Shown one piece after another: positions 45,401 through 54,298 of a stretch of 64,000 bases of DNA. The position numbers and the translations under genes are program-made. Origin of the DNA: Pyxidicoccus trucidator. GTDB lineage: Bacteria; Myxococcota; Myxococcia; Myxococcales; Myxococcaceae. The notes under the pieces were generated by a model. The model ran no database searches. It was given only the letters and a program-made list of their open reading frames with translations, and was not told the DNA's origin. Location of the stretch: assembly GCF_010894435.1 (NCBI RefSeq), contig NZ_JAAIXZ010000001.1, positions 1,270,322 through 1,334,321 of the forward strand. The letters are read 5' to 3'. Every line of letters begins with the position of its first letter. Within the stretch, counting starts at the first letter, position 1.

Positions 45401-47120
45401 CCGTCGAGGTGCGGCGGGGCACGCACGTCGGCTCGTTCTCCGGGGTGCCGCAGGCGAACAGCGGATAGGCGCTGCTGTTGGCCGCCTGCAGGGCCGCCAG
45501 GTTCTTGCCAATCTCCGACTGGAGGCACACCGCCTTGGCGGCGCCGCAGACGTCCAGGGTGTCGCAGGCGTTCTCACCCTTCAGCGCGTCCACCAGGGTG
45601 CCGTCGCCGTAGAGCGTCTTGCCGCCACGCACGGTGAGGACCACGTCCTCCGGGTTGGCGGTGATGACCGCGCGGTGCGGCGAGTTGGCGAAGGTGCGCA
45701 GCCGGAAGATGGCCAGGTCGCCCACCTTGCCCGGCGCGATGCGGCCCACCTTCTCGAAGACGTCCGTCAGGTCCGAGGCGTTGGCCGTCACCATGCGCCA
45801 CAGGTGCGAGTCGGACAGCGAGCCCGCGTAGTGCGTGGTGTTGAGGTAGTCCGCGCACTGCAGCTCGCGCAGCAGGTTCATGGAGCCGGACTGGAGCCAG
45901 TCGGTGCCCAGGGCGATGCTCACGCCCATCCGCTTGTAGGCCGTCACCATGGCCGTGTCGCCATACAGCGTCACGTTGGAGCGCGGCGACCAGACGAGGC
46001 CGGTGCCCCGCGCCGCCATGCTGGCCATCTCCTTCGCCGTCAGGCCGATGCCGTGGATGATGGCCGTGCGCGCGAAGAGCACGTCCGAGTTGCCCGCGGA
46101 CAAGCAGCGGAACTCGTTGAGCGCCCGCTCGTCGATGCCCTCGGCGATGTGGGGCAGGTAGGCGGAAATCTTCGGCAGCGAGCTGGACGAGGGCAGCGCC
46201 GGGTAGCTGCAGCCGCTCGCCAGCGCCTCACCCCCGGAGTCACCCAGCGGGAAGGTGTCCGAGTCCGCGTAGCCCTCCTCGAGCCCCTCCTGGCGGGCCA
46301 CCGTCCGGTCGTCCACGTTGCGCAGCAGGCCCGGAGCGCCACCCGCGCCCGCGACGGTGGTGGTGCCGGCCATCACCTGGCGCAGTTCCTGGTAGCCCAC
46401 GAGGTCCGCGTTGGTCTTGCTGCCGTTGTTGTCGACCCGCGTGTGGCCGCTGAGGCCGCGGCGCCAGTCCTGGCGGTGCTCGAAGCGCTCCACGGAGTGC
46501 TCCTGCGTCGCGACATACGGCTTGTCCGTGAAGCTGATGTGGTCGTGCGGGTTGATGAGGCCCGGGGAGATGACGCCCGTGGGGCACGACACCTGGGTGG
46601 CCTCGGCGGCGCCGGCCGCGGAGGCGCAGTCGCAGGCGGCGCACTGGATGATGCCCTGCGCGTCCACCAGCACCTGTCCGCCCAGCAGCGTCTCGCCGTC
46701 CTTCAGCACCACGCCCGTGAAGAGGCGCGCGCCGTTGCCGGCCCTCGTCACCGCGCAGGTGGCCCCGCCCGGGAGCGCCGGCTCGGCCGCCGCCGCGCAG
46801 CGGCTCACCGTGTACGAGCAGTCCGCCGCGCAGGCGTCACCGCCGACGGTGTTGCCGTCGTCGCATACCTCCAGCCCCTCTACGCGGCCGTCGCCACAGC
46901 CCAGCGCCACCGTCGGGGTACAGTTCGCCTGACAGCCATCCCCGTCCGTGGTGTTGCCGTCGTCACATTGCTCCGTCCCCTCCTTGATGTTGTTGCCACA
47001 GACAGGCGGGGCGACGCCGCAGCCGTCGCCCTCGCAGGGGTCCGGGTCATCTGAGCAGCCAGCGTGGAGCACCAGGACCGCGCCAAGCGCGGCCAGTAGA
47101 AGGCGTGGGGACATTCGCAT
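42441..47120 (-). CDS. giant amidohydrolase lipoprotein with TSP3 repeats and lamin-tail-like end
   Basis: A 1559-aa lipoprotein (lipobox VLHAGC). Order: two Myxococcus Cys-rich repeats (CDDGNTTDGDGCQANC type); an amidohydrolase domain (about residues 110-480) with the metal-binding NPHDHISF, later IIHGIG and LGTDW; several thrombospondin type 3 Ca-binding repeats (DDDGDGV...DNCP); a beta-rich OB-like part; three or four Ig-like domains with alternating LTVALDRPAP-type strands; and a C-terminal lamin-tail-like domain (VINEVDYDMPGAGDSLEFVELYN). It is likely a surface enzyme held on calcium-stiffened stalks. The substrate is unknown. Start ATG 47120 (or 47114). Confidence 0.88.
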   Translation of the reverse strand: MRMSPRLLLAALGAVLVLHAGCSDDPDPCEGDGCGVAPPVCGNNIKEGTEQCDDGNTTDGDGCQANCTPTVALGCGDGRVEGLEVCDDGNTVGGDACAADCSYTVSRCAAAAEPALPGGATCAVTRAGNGARLFTGVVLKDGETLLGGQVLVDAQGIIQCAACDCASAAGAAEATQVSCPTGVISPGLINPHDHISFTDKPYVATQEHSVERFEHRQDWRRGLSGHTRVDNNGSKTNADLVGYQELRQVMAGTTTVAGAGGAPGLLRNVDDRTVARQEGLEEGYADSDTFPLGDSGGEALASGCSYPALPSSSSLPKISAYLPHIAEGIDERALNEFRCLSAGNSDVLFARTAIIHGIGLTAKEMASMAARGTGLVWSPRSNVTLYGDTAMVTAYKRMGVSIALGTDWLQSGSMNLLRELQCADYLNTTHYAGSLSDSHLWRMVTANASDLTDVFEKVGRIAPGKVGDLAIFRLRTFANSPHRAVITANPEDVVLTVRGGKTLYGDGTLVDALKGENACDTLDVCGAAKAVCLQSEIGKNLAALQAANSSAYPLFACGTPENEPTCVPRRTSTDERFLASRNNSTVYTSEVRPDDKDGDGIVDSADNCPAIFNPVRPVDNGVQVDSDGDRQGDACDVCPLEAGTACVSANPADDDGDGVATWRDNCPFLANANQADGDADGKGDVCDGCPEQAGGTCANADPSDPDRDGVMSPADNCPYLVNVDQTDTDADGQGDACDPCAVANPNGAACPATIHDLKTPVAGAIPLLNTKVAVSNVIVTALNASASGYFIQASPPPQGKGVEYSGIYVFAPKTDLALGDRLDITQATLMLYRGVLELTDVTYTKVSSGNPLPEPVVVRSEEVRTGGPRAEALDAVLLELRDVSITTAPNSFDEFFVDENPNGDGTTTGVKVDDQAFDYVNAAQTVGTRFTNLKGVLTFTFNEYKLLPRNARDMRLPLPPLPALTGFSGGAYIRVGSASGDTFPQVLTVTMESAFPEDVTVAITSSDSTALGAVGGGVVIPAGQTSATVKLNPVAQAASVTLTATLGSSSLQAAVRVLGQDEQPAVTGLDPATVTMVPGGTVTLTVALDRPAPANTTLALSVDPADLGTFANATAPVAADALQATFTFTASAEATGTAGTVTATLGESSASTAVTLDQDAPRLVSVVANEAGPVNAGATREFTLTVDRPAPADATVTLAALPGTGVTRYGSVPATATLAMGQTQATFIFTADAAGGGAGKVSASLYGITREADLTVTPPPPKLATLSPATATVLAAKTFTFTVTLDRPAQTDETDVALRLEPATDVGSVPATVRVARAATTATFTFTAAALEAPAQAVLTASFGGVDQTSQVTVNVPAGAGLVINEVDYDMPGAGDSLEFVELYNSSSRTVSLTNLFLVLVNGSSTTAPPVSYQKIALSEVTGGALAPGEYLVVGSANVVGPLAGRAGVKTLQKGTTDYVQNGASDGVGIYDATEDALIDSLAYEGNVAQASITGSTKKFDFREGTADTTPLADSGTAAGSLSRNAGSADTNVNAVDFVFTTTSTPGAVNVITVPTPAP

Positions 47121-47333
47121 CTCGTGGGTCTCCAGGCGGACGCCGCCAACGGGAACGTGGTGGGTCCTTGGCACGCCCTGGAGCGTACCCCGTGAAACAT
47201 TTCAGCGACACCTTACGTACTGAGTCCAGCGCCCATGAGTCCCAGCAGGGGTGGATGTGTCCCTGAGTGCGCCGGGGTGCGCACTCCAGGTACGAAGGCG
47301 CTGACCTCCCTCCTTATATAGATTGGTCCGCCC

Positions 47334-48944
47334 ATGACGCCCCACACCACCACCAGTCCCGTGTCGCGCTTCCTCGACAGCCACCTGCGCCGGGACGCGC
47401 AGGCGCGGGAGCTGTCGGTGGCCCGCTTCATGGCGGGCCTGTCCGGCGCCTCGGTGGTGGTGGCGGCGGCGCTGGGGCCCTCGCTGGGCTGGGGGCTGAC
47501 GCAGGCGCTGATGGGGCTCTCCGCGGTGCTTTGCGCCTGGTACATGATGTTGTGGCGGGTGCTGCGCTCCGGCGTCTTCCACCCGGCCGTGCCGTGGATC
47601 AACGTGGCGATTGAGGTGAGCATCCCCGCGGTGGTGCTGGCGTTCGACCTCCGCTACCAGGGGCCCATCTACGCGCTCACCGCGCCCACGCTCGTCATCT
47701 GGCCCACGCTGATTACGCTGGCCACGCTGCGCAGCAACCCCCGGCTGGCGCTGGCCGCCGGCCTGCTGGTGGCCGCCGAGTACCTGGGCATCTACTTCGC
47801 CTTCGTGCGCCCGCTGCTGCCGGAAGAGGCGCTCATCACCCTCACGCCCATCTTCATCGCCACGCGCGCCTTCTTCTTCGTCGCGGCCGGCGTCTTCACC
47901 GCCATCCTCGCGCGCCACTTCCTCCAGCTCACCCGGGGCGCGCTGTCCGCCCTGCGCGAGCAGGAGGTCATGGGCAAGTACGTGCTGCACGAGCGCATCG
48001 GCGCGGGCGGCATGGCGGAGGTGTACCGCGCCACCTACTGCCCCGAGGGTGGCTTCCAGAAGGCGGTGGCCCTCAAGCGCATCCTCCCGGCCTTCACGGA
48101 CAACGAGGAGTTCGTCACCCTCTTCCGCCACGAGGCGGAGCTGTGCTCCTCCCTCAACCACCCCAACATCGTCCAGGTGTTCGACCTGGGCCGCCATGGC
48201 GGCACCTACTTCCTGGCCATGGAGTTCGTGGACGGCCTGCCGCTGAGCAGCCTCGCCAAGGGGCTGGGGCGCAAGCCGCTGCCGCTGGCGGCCGCCACGT
48301 ACCTCACCGCGGAGCTGGCCTCCGCGCTGGACTACCTCCACCGCCGCACTGGCCCGGACGGCCAGCCGCTCAACCTGGTGCACCGCGACGTCAACCCGCC
48401 CAACGTGCTGGTGTCCCGCTTCGGCGACGTGAAGCTGTCGGACTTCGGCATCGCCCGCGGCGCGGCGCGCGCCCAGCTCACCCTGGCCGGCAGCGTGCGC
48501 GGCAAGCTGGGCTACATGGCCCCGGAGCAGTCCATGGGCCGGCCCTTCGACGGGCGCGCGGACCTCTTCGCCCTCGGCCTCACGCTGTACGAGGCCCTCA
48601 CCGGCCGGCGCGCGCTGCACGCCGCCACCGAGGAGCTGCTGCTGCGCGCCGCGGTGGACCAGCAGGTGGAGCCGCCCTCGCGCCTCAACCCGGAGGTGCC
48701 CCCGGCGCTGGACGCGGTGGTGATGCGCCTGCTGGAGAAGGACCCGGCGCACCGCACCGCCACCGGCGCGGAGCTGCGCGCCCAGCTGCTCGCCCTGGAG
48801 GGCGTGGCCGCTCCCTTCCCCCACGGGCAGCCGCTGCTGGCCCAGGCGGCGAGAGACGCGCTGGAGCACTCACGCCGGGTGGCGGCGGCCCAGGACGTGG
48901 CGGACAACGTGCCGCCCAGCCGCAGAATCACCGCGCGGGCCTGA
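47334..48944 (+). CDS. Ser/Thr protein kinase with N-terminal multi-pass membrane domain
   Basis: A 536-aa protein. About six membrane helices occupy residues 30-195, unlike the usual C-terminal single anchor. The kinase domain spans about 215-480: IGAGGMAEVY, VALKRI, LVHRDVNPPN (Asn replaces Lys in HRDxK), DFGIARG, YMAPEQ. The K-to-N change in the HRDxKPxN motif also occurs in other myxobacterial kinases, so activity cannot be ruled out. The N-terminal bundle may be a ligand sensor. It diverges from the giant lipoprotein gene across 213 bp. TTATATAG at about 47312-47319 could be a -10 element. Confidence 0.9.
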   Translation: MTPHTTTSPVSRFLDSHLRRDAQARELSVARFMAGLSGASVVVAAALGPSLGWGLTQALMGLSAVLCAWYMMLWRVLRSGVFHPAVPWINVAIEVSIPAVVLAFDLRYQGPIYALTAPTLVIWPTLITLATLRSNPRLALAAGLLVAAEYLGIYFAFVRPLLPEEALITLTPIFIATRAFFFVAAGVFTAILARHFLQLTRGALSALREQEVMGKYVLHERIGAGGMAEVYRATYCPEGGFQKAVALKRILPAFTDNEEFVTLFRHEAELCSSLNHPNIVQVFDLGRHGGTYFLAMEFVDGLPLSSLAKGLGRKPLPLAAATYLTAELASALDYLHRRTGPDGQPLNLVHRDVNPPNVLVSRFGDVKLSDFGIARGAARAQLTLAGSVRGKLGYMAPEQSMGRPFDGRADLFALGLTLYEALTGRRALHAATEELLLRAAVDQQVEPPSRLNPEVPPALDAVVMRLLEKDPAHRTATGAELRAQLLALEGVAAPFPHGQPLLAQAARDALEHSRRVAAAQDVADNVPPSRRITARA

Positions 48945-49038
48945 GGTCCGCCGCCCGGCCCCTGCTGGAGAACCGCTGCGCCCGGGCGCCGTCCGCGCTA
49001 TCCAGGTGCCGCCGACTTCCCCACCAGGAGCCTCCACC

Positions 49039-49890
49039 TTGGACGTCGCCGTCCTCACCTACTCCGGCCTGCCCCAGCTCGACAGCTTCGATGCCGCCCT
49101 CGTGCCCGCGCTGGGCGAGCTGGGCCTGGACGCACGGCCCGTCATCTGGGACGACCCGGCGGTGGACTGGCGCACGGTGCGCCTGGCCCTGGTCCGCAAC
49201 ACGTGGGACTCGCACCTGCGGCGCGACGCCTTCGTGGCCTGGGCGGGCAAGGTGGACCGCCTCACCCGCCTCCACAACCCGGCGGAGGTGCTGCGGTGGA
49301 ACACGCACAAGCGCTACCTCCGCGAGCTGGAGGCGAAGGGCGTGCTGGTGACGCCCACCGTCTGGGTGGAGCCGGGCGGCACGCTGGACGTGGGCACGCT
49401 GCTGCGAGAGCGCGGCTGGGACGCGGTGGTGCTCAAGCCCGCGGTGTCCGCGGGCGCGCTGAAGACGTACGTCTTCCCCCGCGCGGAGGCGGCGACCGCC
49501 ACCGCCCGCGTGGCGGAGCTGGCCGCCGAGGGCGACGTCCTGGTGCAGCCCTACCTCACCGCCTTCGAGACGGAGGGCGAGCGCAGCTACATCTTCTTCG
49601 ACGGAGTCCTCAGCCACGCGGTGCACCGGCCGCCCACGCTGCTGAGCGCGCCGCGCGGCTTCTCCGAGCCGCGCGCCTTCACGCCCGAGGACGCGGCCGA
49701 GCTGAAGCTGGCGGAGTCCGTGCTGGAGGCCATGGGCCGGCCCCTGCTCTACGCCCGCGTGGACGTGGCCACGGACAACGAGGGCCGCACACGGCTCCAG
49801 GAGGTGGAGGTGACGGAGCCGCGCCTGTTCCTCTCGCTGGACGCGGGGGCACCGGGCCGGCTGGCCCGGGCCATCGCCGCGAAGCTGTGA
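49039..49890 (+). CDS. ATP-grasp enzyme
   Basis: A 283-aa protein of the RimK/DcsG-like ATP-grasp group. VIWDDPAVDW and RNTWDSHLR lie in the N-domain, RWNTHKRYLRELEAKGV leads into the ATP-grasp fold, VLKPAVSAGA is the ATP-binding Lys loop, SYIFFDGVLSHAV and LQEVEVTEPRLF provide Mg-binding Glu residues. It resembles O-ureido-D-serine cyclo-ligase-type and glutathione-synthase-like enzymes that form amide-type bonds; the substrate is not deducible. I chose TTG 49039, which follows AGGAG at 49026-49030; the GTG at 49006 lacks a site. Confidence 0.8.
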   Translation: MDVAVLTYSGLPQLDSFDAALVPALGELGLDARPVIWDDPAVDWRTVRLALVRNTWDSHLRRDAFVAWAGKVDRLTRLHNPAEVLRWNTHKRYLRELEAKGVLVTPTVWVEPGGTLDVGTLLRERGWDAVVLKPAVSAGALKTYVFPRAEAATATARVAELAAEGDVLVQPYLTAFETEGERSYIFFDGVLSHAVHRPPTLLSAPRGFSEPRAFTPEDAAELKLAESVLEAMGRPLLYARVDVATDNEGRTRLQEVEVTEPRLFLSLDAGAPGRLARAIAAKL

Positions 49891-49921
49891 GGCGCCGAGA
49901 CGCCCAGGCTCTGGTGACGCG

Positions 49922-51340
49922 CTACAGCCCGCAGGCCTTCGGGTCCGCGTTGCGGAAGGAGCACAGCAGCTTGGGCAGGCGCTTCTTCCAGAAGGACCAG
50001 TCGTGCGCGGCGCCCGGCTCGTTCCAGTGGGCCACGCCGTAGCCGCGGCCCTTCAGCGCCGCCACGAACTGCAGGCTGGACTGGCAGTCGTCGCCGCCGG
50101 GCTCGCCGTCGCGGGCGCACCCCGCCGTGGGCGAGCCGTGGTCCACGTAGAAGCGCAGCGGTAGCACCGGGTCCTGCCCCGCGCGCACCACCATCGCGTT
50201 GCCGTCGTCGCGGTCCACCTCCCCGTCATGCGGCCAGAAGAGGGAGCCGGATTGGCAGCCCACGAAGCCGAACCTGTCGGGCATCTGGAAGCCCGCGTAC
50301 ACGGAGATGAGGCCGCCCAGCGACGCGCCAGCGATGCCGGTGTTCTCGGGCCCGCGCAGCACGCGGAAGGCGCCCTCCACGCGGGGCATCAGGTCATCGC
50401 GCAGGAAGGCCAGGTACCCGTCCCCTTGCGGGGCGGGCCAGCTCGGGTCCCTCGCGGGCGGGAAGGAGTACTGCGCCAGGCGCACGTTCTGGTTGGGCAG
50501 CGCCACGAAGACGAGCACCGCCGAGTCCTGCGGCTCCAACGCGTAGTGGCCGTCCGCCGCCTGCGCGAAGGACTCGCGGGTGAGGCTCTCGTTGCCGTCG
50601 TGGAAGTACATCACCGGCAGCGCCGGGCACGCCGGCCCGTCGTACGCCGCCGGGGTGTAGACGAAGACGTCGCGCCGGTCGCCCAGGGTGGTGGCGGGCA
50701 CGCCGTACCACGCGGTGAGCCGGCCCTTCGTCGCGTCCTGCAGGCCCGGGTAGATGAGCGAGTTGAACTGCCCCACGTCATTCAGGTTGAGGCCATCCCA
50801 CTCCACATGGCGCGCGGCCGGGTCCGAGAAGTAGTTGCCGGCCTTCACCAGCTTGTACGGCTGCGGGCCGGTGCGCGGCACGTCCACCTCCGCCACGTAC
50901 AGGTCCGTGTCCCGCACCTGCACCAGCGGCGTGGCGGTGGCGGACCACTCGTTGAACGCGCCCGCCACGAAGGTGTCCCGCCCGGCCTCGCCGCGCATGA
51001 AGAAGGCCACCCGGGGACGGACGGCGGTGGCGTCGCTCACCAGCGGCGTGCCGCCCTGCTCGGTCACCGCCGCCACGAAGCGGTCGATGGCGGCGATGCG
51101 CCCCTCGGGCGTCGTCGCGCGGCTCATCTCCAGCTGCAGCTCCACCAGCAGCGACATCGGCGCGCCGTGCACCACCGTGTCGCGCTGGCAGGCCCAGGGC
51201 TCCTGGGAGCCTGCGTCCGCCGTGCCCCCGTCGGGGAACGTCTGGGTGAAGGGCAGGGGCTTCGGGTAGTCGAAGCCCGAGGAGTATTCACAGGCGGCCC
51301 ACAGGACCGCGCACAGCACGACGGCGGACAGACGGCGCAT
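49922..51340 (-). CDS. esterase-family lipoprotein with E-set domain
   Basis: A 472-aa exported lipoprotein (lipobox LWAAC). After about 80 residues an E-set domain (VAGAFNEWSATATPL, DLYVAEVDVP) precedes an esterase D/enterochelin-esterase fold: VMYFHDGNE, nucleophile elbow IAGASLGGLISV, then FYVDHGSP with the acidic residue and final His in EPGAAHDWSFWKKRLP. It is the lipid-anchored counterpart of the cytoplasmic protein at 22683-23744. The start ATG 51340 is preferred; longer ORFs run through a low-quality leader. It converges on the ATP-grasp gene. Confidence 0.87.
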   Translation of the reverse strand: MRRLSAVVLCAVLWAACEYSSGFDYPKPLPFTQTFPDGGTADAGSQEPWACQRDTVVHGAPMSLLVELQLEMSRATTPEGRIAAIDRFVAAVTEQGGTPLVSDATAVRPRVAFFMRGEAGRDTFVAGAFNEWSATATPLVQVRDTDLYVAEVDVPRTGPQPYKLVKAGNYFSDPAARHVEWDGLNLNDVGQFNSLIYPGLQDATKGRLTAWYGVPATTLGDRRDVFVYTPAAYDGPACPALPVMYFHDGNESLTRESFAQAADGHYALEPQDSAVLVFVALPNQNVRLAQYSFPPARDPSWPAPQGDGYLAFLRDDLMPRVEGAFRVLRGPENTGIAGASLGGLISVYAGFQMPDRFGFVGCQSGSLFWPHDGEVDRDDGNAMVVRAGQDPVLPLRFYVDHGSPTAGCARDGEPGGDDCQSSLQFVAALKGRGYGVAHWNEPGAAHDWSFWKKRLPKLLCSFRNADPKACGL

Positions 51341-51555
51341 CACGTTTCCAGGAGGCAGGGGTGGTCGCCTTGTGGGAGGGGCGATCAGCAGGCGCCGCAT
51401 GGGACCTGCGACAGCATGTGGGAGTGGGTGTACTACAGGGCCCGGCTCGCGCGCGAGAGGGGGTCCCCGCCCTCCATCCGCCCACTCGTGGACACGTGGA
51501 CAGCGCGACGCGCCTTGTGCCACCACCACGAAGTGAGGGAGGTTATTGAGTACTC

Positions 51556-52098
51556 ATGGCTCGCGCTCTGTTGCTCTCGCTGCTTGTGCGTCAGCACATG
51601 GCACTCAAGGAGAAGTTTCGCGCCAAGTACCCACACCCGTGGCTGGTGTGGGAGGCAGGCGCCTGGAACGTCCCCGAGACGCTGGAAGGGAATGTGGCCG
51701 CCACGCGGCTGCCGCTGACGGACCTCCGTGACTGCCTGCCCGCCGGGGACGCCATGTGCTTCGAGCTGGTGGCCCTCGCCGAGCGGGGCCCCATCGGCCT
51801 GGGGCGCGCCTCGCACAACGCCATGGTCGTCAACGACGCCACGGTGTCCCGCGAGCAGCTCCTGCTGGCGCCCGCGCCGGACGGACAGTGGCAGGTGACA
51901 CGCACTCCCGGCTCGCGCCCCGTGGTGCTGGAAGGCGCGCCGCTGGAGCCGGAGCAGCCCACCGTGCTGCGGCAGGGCATCCAGCTCCAGGTGGGAGACG
52001 TGCGCCTCACCTTCCATGACGCGGAGGGCTTCAACGCGCGCATCGGCCGCATCGCCGCGCAGGTCATGGCCCAGGCCGCCGCGCCCCGTCAGGGCTGA
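51556..52098 (+). CDS. FHA-domain protein
   Basis: A 180-aa single-domain protein. FHA domain in residues about 60-160: GPIGLGRASHNAMVVND, then ATVSREQLLL (SRxQ in place of SRxH) and GIQLQVGDVRLTF. It should bind phosphothreonine, perhaps on the kinases encoded nearby (52802-54298 or 47334-48944). The conserved histidine that follows the SR pair is Gln, so affinity may differ. ATG 51556 is used; the ATG at 51598 is an alternative. The 215-bp divergent region upstream shows no clear promoter motif. Confidence 0.82.
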   Translation: MARALLLSLLVRQHMALKEKFRAKYPHPWLVWEAGAWNVPETLEGNVAATRLPLTDLRDCLPAGDAMCFELVALAERGPIGLGRASHNAMVVNDATVSREQLLLAPAPDGQWQVTRTPGSRPVVLEGAPLEPEQPTVLRQGIQLQVGDVRLTFHDAEGFNARIGRIAAQVMAQAAAPRQG

Positions 52099-52125
52099 CG
52101 GCGGGCCCGGCGGCTTCGCCCGCGT

Positions 52126-52833
52126 CTACCGGAGCCTGCCCACGGTGCCCAGCGAGGTGGGACGCGCGTCAGGGCCGCTCGTGGCCATGACGACGCCCGT
52201 GGTGACGAGCGCCACCGCCGCGCCCGCGCCAGCCCACACCCACCACTTGCGCGTCCACGGCGTGGACACCGTGCCCGCCTGCTGGGGCGCGGTGAGCGAC
52301 TGCGCGGCACGGGCCTCCAGCGCGCGCTGCTCGGCCTCCAGCTCCGCGCGGCGCCGGACGGCGGCATCGGCCTCGGCCTTCGCCGCCTCGGCGCGGGCTC
52401 GCTGCACCTGCTTGTCCTGCTCGGCGCGCTCGCGCTCCAGCCGACGCGCCTGCTGCTCGCGCTCCCGGGTCTCCATCTCCTGCACCAGCTCGCGCACCGC
52501 CGACGCCGACGCCACGTCCGGCTCCAGCGACAGGTAGCGCCGGTAGAAGAAGGCCGCGCGCGAGAACTGGCCGAGCTGCCGGTGGCACTGGGCCATGTTG
52601 AAGAGGAAGGCCGGCAGCGGCTTGAGCCGGTACGCCTCGCTGAAGGACTTCAGCGCCTTGTCGAAGTCCCCCACGTCATAGGCGAGGTTGCCTTCCGAGA
52701 AGCGCGCGCGCGCCCGGGCCTCCGCGTCGGCCTCCCCCACCGCCAGGGCGGGCGAGGGAAGTCCCAGCAGCAGCACTCCGAGCAGGGCCAGCGCAAGGGG
52801 GCTACGGGGCCGCGAACGGGTCGATGACGGCAT
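52126..52833 (-). CDS. TPR protein with signal peptide and C-terminal membrane helix
   Basis: A 235-aa protein. Signal peptide or anchor (residues about 10-32), then two or three tetratricopeptide repeats (ARFSEGNLAYDVGDFDKALK, FLFNMAQCHRQLGQFSRA), an Arg/Glu/Gln-rich coiled coil (about 115-175), and a C-terminal helix WWVWAGAGAAVALVTTGVVM. This layout is very common in myxobacterial genes that follow Ser/Thr kinases. It overlaps the preceding kinase gene by 32 bp, so the two are one operon. Likely a periplasmic or membrane scaffold. Confidence 0.85.
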   Translation of the reverse strand: MPSSTRSRPRSPLALALLGVLLLGLPSPALAVGEADAEARARARFSEGNLAYDVGDFDKALKSFSEAYRLKPLPAFLFNMAQCHRQLGQFSRAAFFYRRYLSLEPDVASASAVRELVQEMETREREQQARRLERERAEQDKQVQRARAEAAKAEADAAVRRRAELEAEQRALEARAAQSLTAPQQAGTVSTPWTRKWWVWAGAGAAVALVTTGVVMATSGPDARPTSLGTVGRLR

Positions 52834-54298
52834 CGCGCACCCCTCCCTTCCGAGTCGCGGGCCGCGAGGACCCTGGCGTCTGCCGGGGCGCCGTCTGAGC
52901 CTTGGCGAGCGGCACCTCCAGCACCGCGTGCGTGTCCAGCCGCACCACGCGCTCCGACGGGACGTAGCCGGCCAGCTCCACCCGCAGGCCGATGGGCGCG
53001 TTGCCCGCCGGCAGCTGCCGGATGAGCGGCGTGACGCCCAGCACCTCGCCCGTGTCCGCGCGCAGCACCTGCGCGCCTTCCGGGAAGGAGCGCACCGTGA
53101 GGGTGACGGGCGTGTGGGGCACGGCCGGGTCCACCGCCCCCCCGACGGCCGCCGCGGCCCCCAGGCCCGCCGCCAGCGTCGCGGGCTCGCGCACCGACTG
53201 GAGCCCCGCCCAGGTGAGTCCCCCGGACACCAGCGCCAGCACCGCCGCGCCCACGCCCAGCACCAGGCGCGGAGGCCAGGTGCCCAGCGCGCGCATCCGC
53301 TTCGTGGGCCGCTCCGAGGGGTCCACCGCCTCCGAGGCCCCCTGGGTGACGGCGGGCGCGCCCGCGGTGGGCAGCAGCAGGAGCGCGGTCGTCACCTCCG
53401 CCAGGCTCTGCGGCCGTGCCTCGGCCTCCTTGGCCAGGCAGCGCATGACCAACGCGGAGAGCTGCGGCGGCAGCGGCTCGCCGGAGGGCAGGTGCGACGG
53501 CAGCGGCGGCGGCAGCTGGGTGATGATCTGCACCACGAGCTGCCCGAAGGCCGGCGCCTGGAAGGGCGGCTTCCCGGAGAGCAGCTCATAGAGGATGTTG
53601 CCCACGGCGTAGACGTCCGAGCGCGGGTCCACCTGCAGGCCCGCCGCCTGCTCCGGGGCCATGTACGCGGGCGTGCCGATGATGGTGCCGTCCATCGTCC
53701 CCGTGGTGTTGCCCTCGGACGTGAGGAGCTTCGCCACGCCGAAGTCCAGCACCTTCACGAAGTCCGTCTGGCCCGCCCGGTGGATGATGAAGAGGTTGTC
53801 CGGCTTGATGTCCCGGTGCACCACGCCCACCTGGTGGGCCGCGCCCAGCGCCGCGCAGACCTGCACGACGATGCGCTGGATGCGCGCGAGCGACAGCTTC
53901 TCCTCCTGCAGCAGCGAGCTCAGGCTCTGCCCGCGCAGCAGCTCCATGACGCAGTAGACGTGCCCGCCCTCGCCCTCGTCCACGAAGTCGAAGATTTCGA
54001 CGATGTGCTCGTGGTTGATTTGATTGACGGTGCGCGCCTCCTGGAAGAAGCGCTGCACGAAGCCGCTGTCGCGCGCGTGCTCGGGCTTGAGCACCTTGAG
54101 CGCCACCTGGCGGCCCAGCCGCACATGGCGCGCCTGGAACACCCGGCCCATGGACCCCTCGCCCAGGAGTCGCTCGAGCTGGTACGCCCCCAGCGAGGAG
54201 CCCACCCGCAGCTCCACGTCGGAGCGGTGGACTACGCCACCCACGGCGCCCCCGGCGGTGGACAGCACGGTCTGTGCGAAGAGGTCATCGGAGCCCAT
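52802..54298 (-). CDS. Ser/Thr protein kinase with PEGA domain
   Basis: A 498-aa kinase. Catalytic domain about 25-300: LLGEGSMGRVF, VALKVLKPE, GVVHRDIKPDN, KVLDFGVAKL, GTPAYMAPEQA, all key residues intact. A single membrane helix lies near 343-363 (VLGVGAAVLALVSGGL). The extracytoplasmic part has a PEGA domain (VRSFPEGAQVLRADTGEVLG, then LRVELAGYVPSERVVRL). ATG 54298; longer starts lie in a region with no coding character. It is operonic with the TPR gene downstream. Confidence 0.93.
   Translation of the reverse strand: MGSDDLFAQTVLSTAGGAVGGVVHRSDVELRVGSSLGAYQLERLLGEGSMGRVFQARHVRLGRQVALKVLKPEHARDSGFVQRFFQEARTVNQINHEHIVEIFDFVDEGEGGHVYCVMELLRGQSLSSLLQEEKLSLARIQRIVVQVCAALGAAHQVGVVHRDIKPDNLFIIHRAGQTDFVKVLDFGVAKLLTSEGNTTGTMDGTIIGTPAYMAPEQAAGLQVDPRSDVYAVGNILYELLSGKPPFQAPAFGQLVVQIITQLPPPLPSHLPSGEPLPPQLSALVMRCLAKEAEARPQSLAEVTTALLLLPTAGAPAVTQGASEAVDPSERPTKRMRALGTWPPRLVLGVGAAVLALVSGGLTWAGLQSVREPATLAAGLGAAAAVGGAVDPAVPHTPVTLTVRSFPEGAQVLRADTGEVLGVTPLIRQLPAGNAPIGLRVELAGYVPSERVVRLDTHAVLEVPLAKAQTAPRQTPGSSRPATRKGGVRDAVIDPFAAP

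Noticed and set aside
42291..47054. 1587-codon plus-strand ORF opposite the amidohydrolase lipoprotein
   Set aside because: Arg/His/Val-rich shadow without motifs; the minus strand has lipobox, amidohydrolase and TSP3 signatures.
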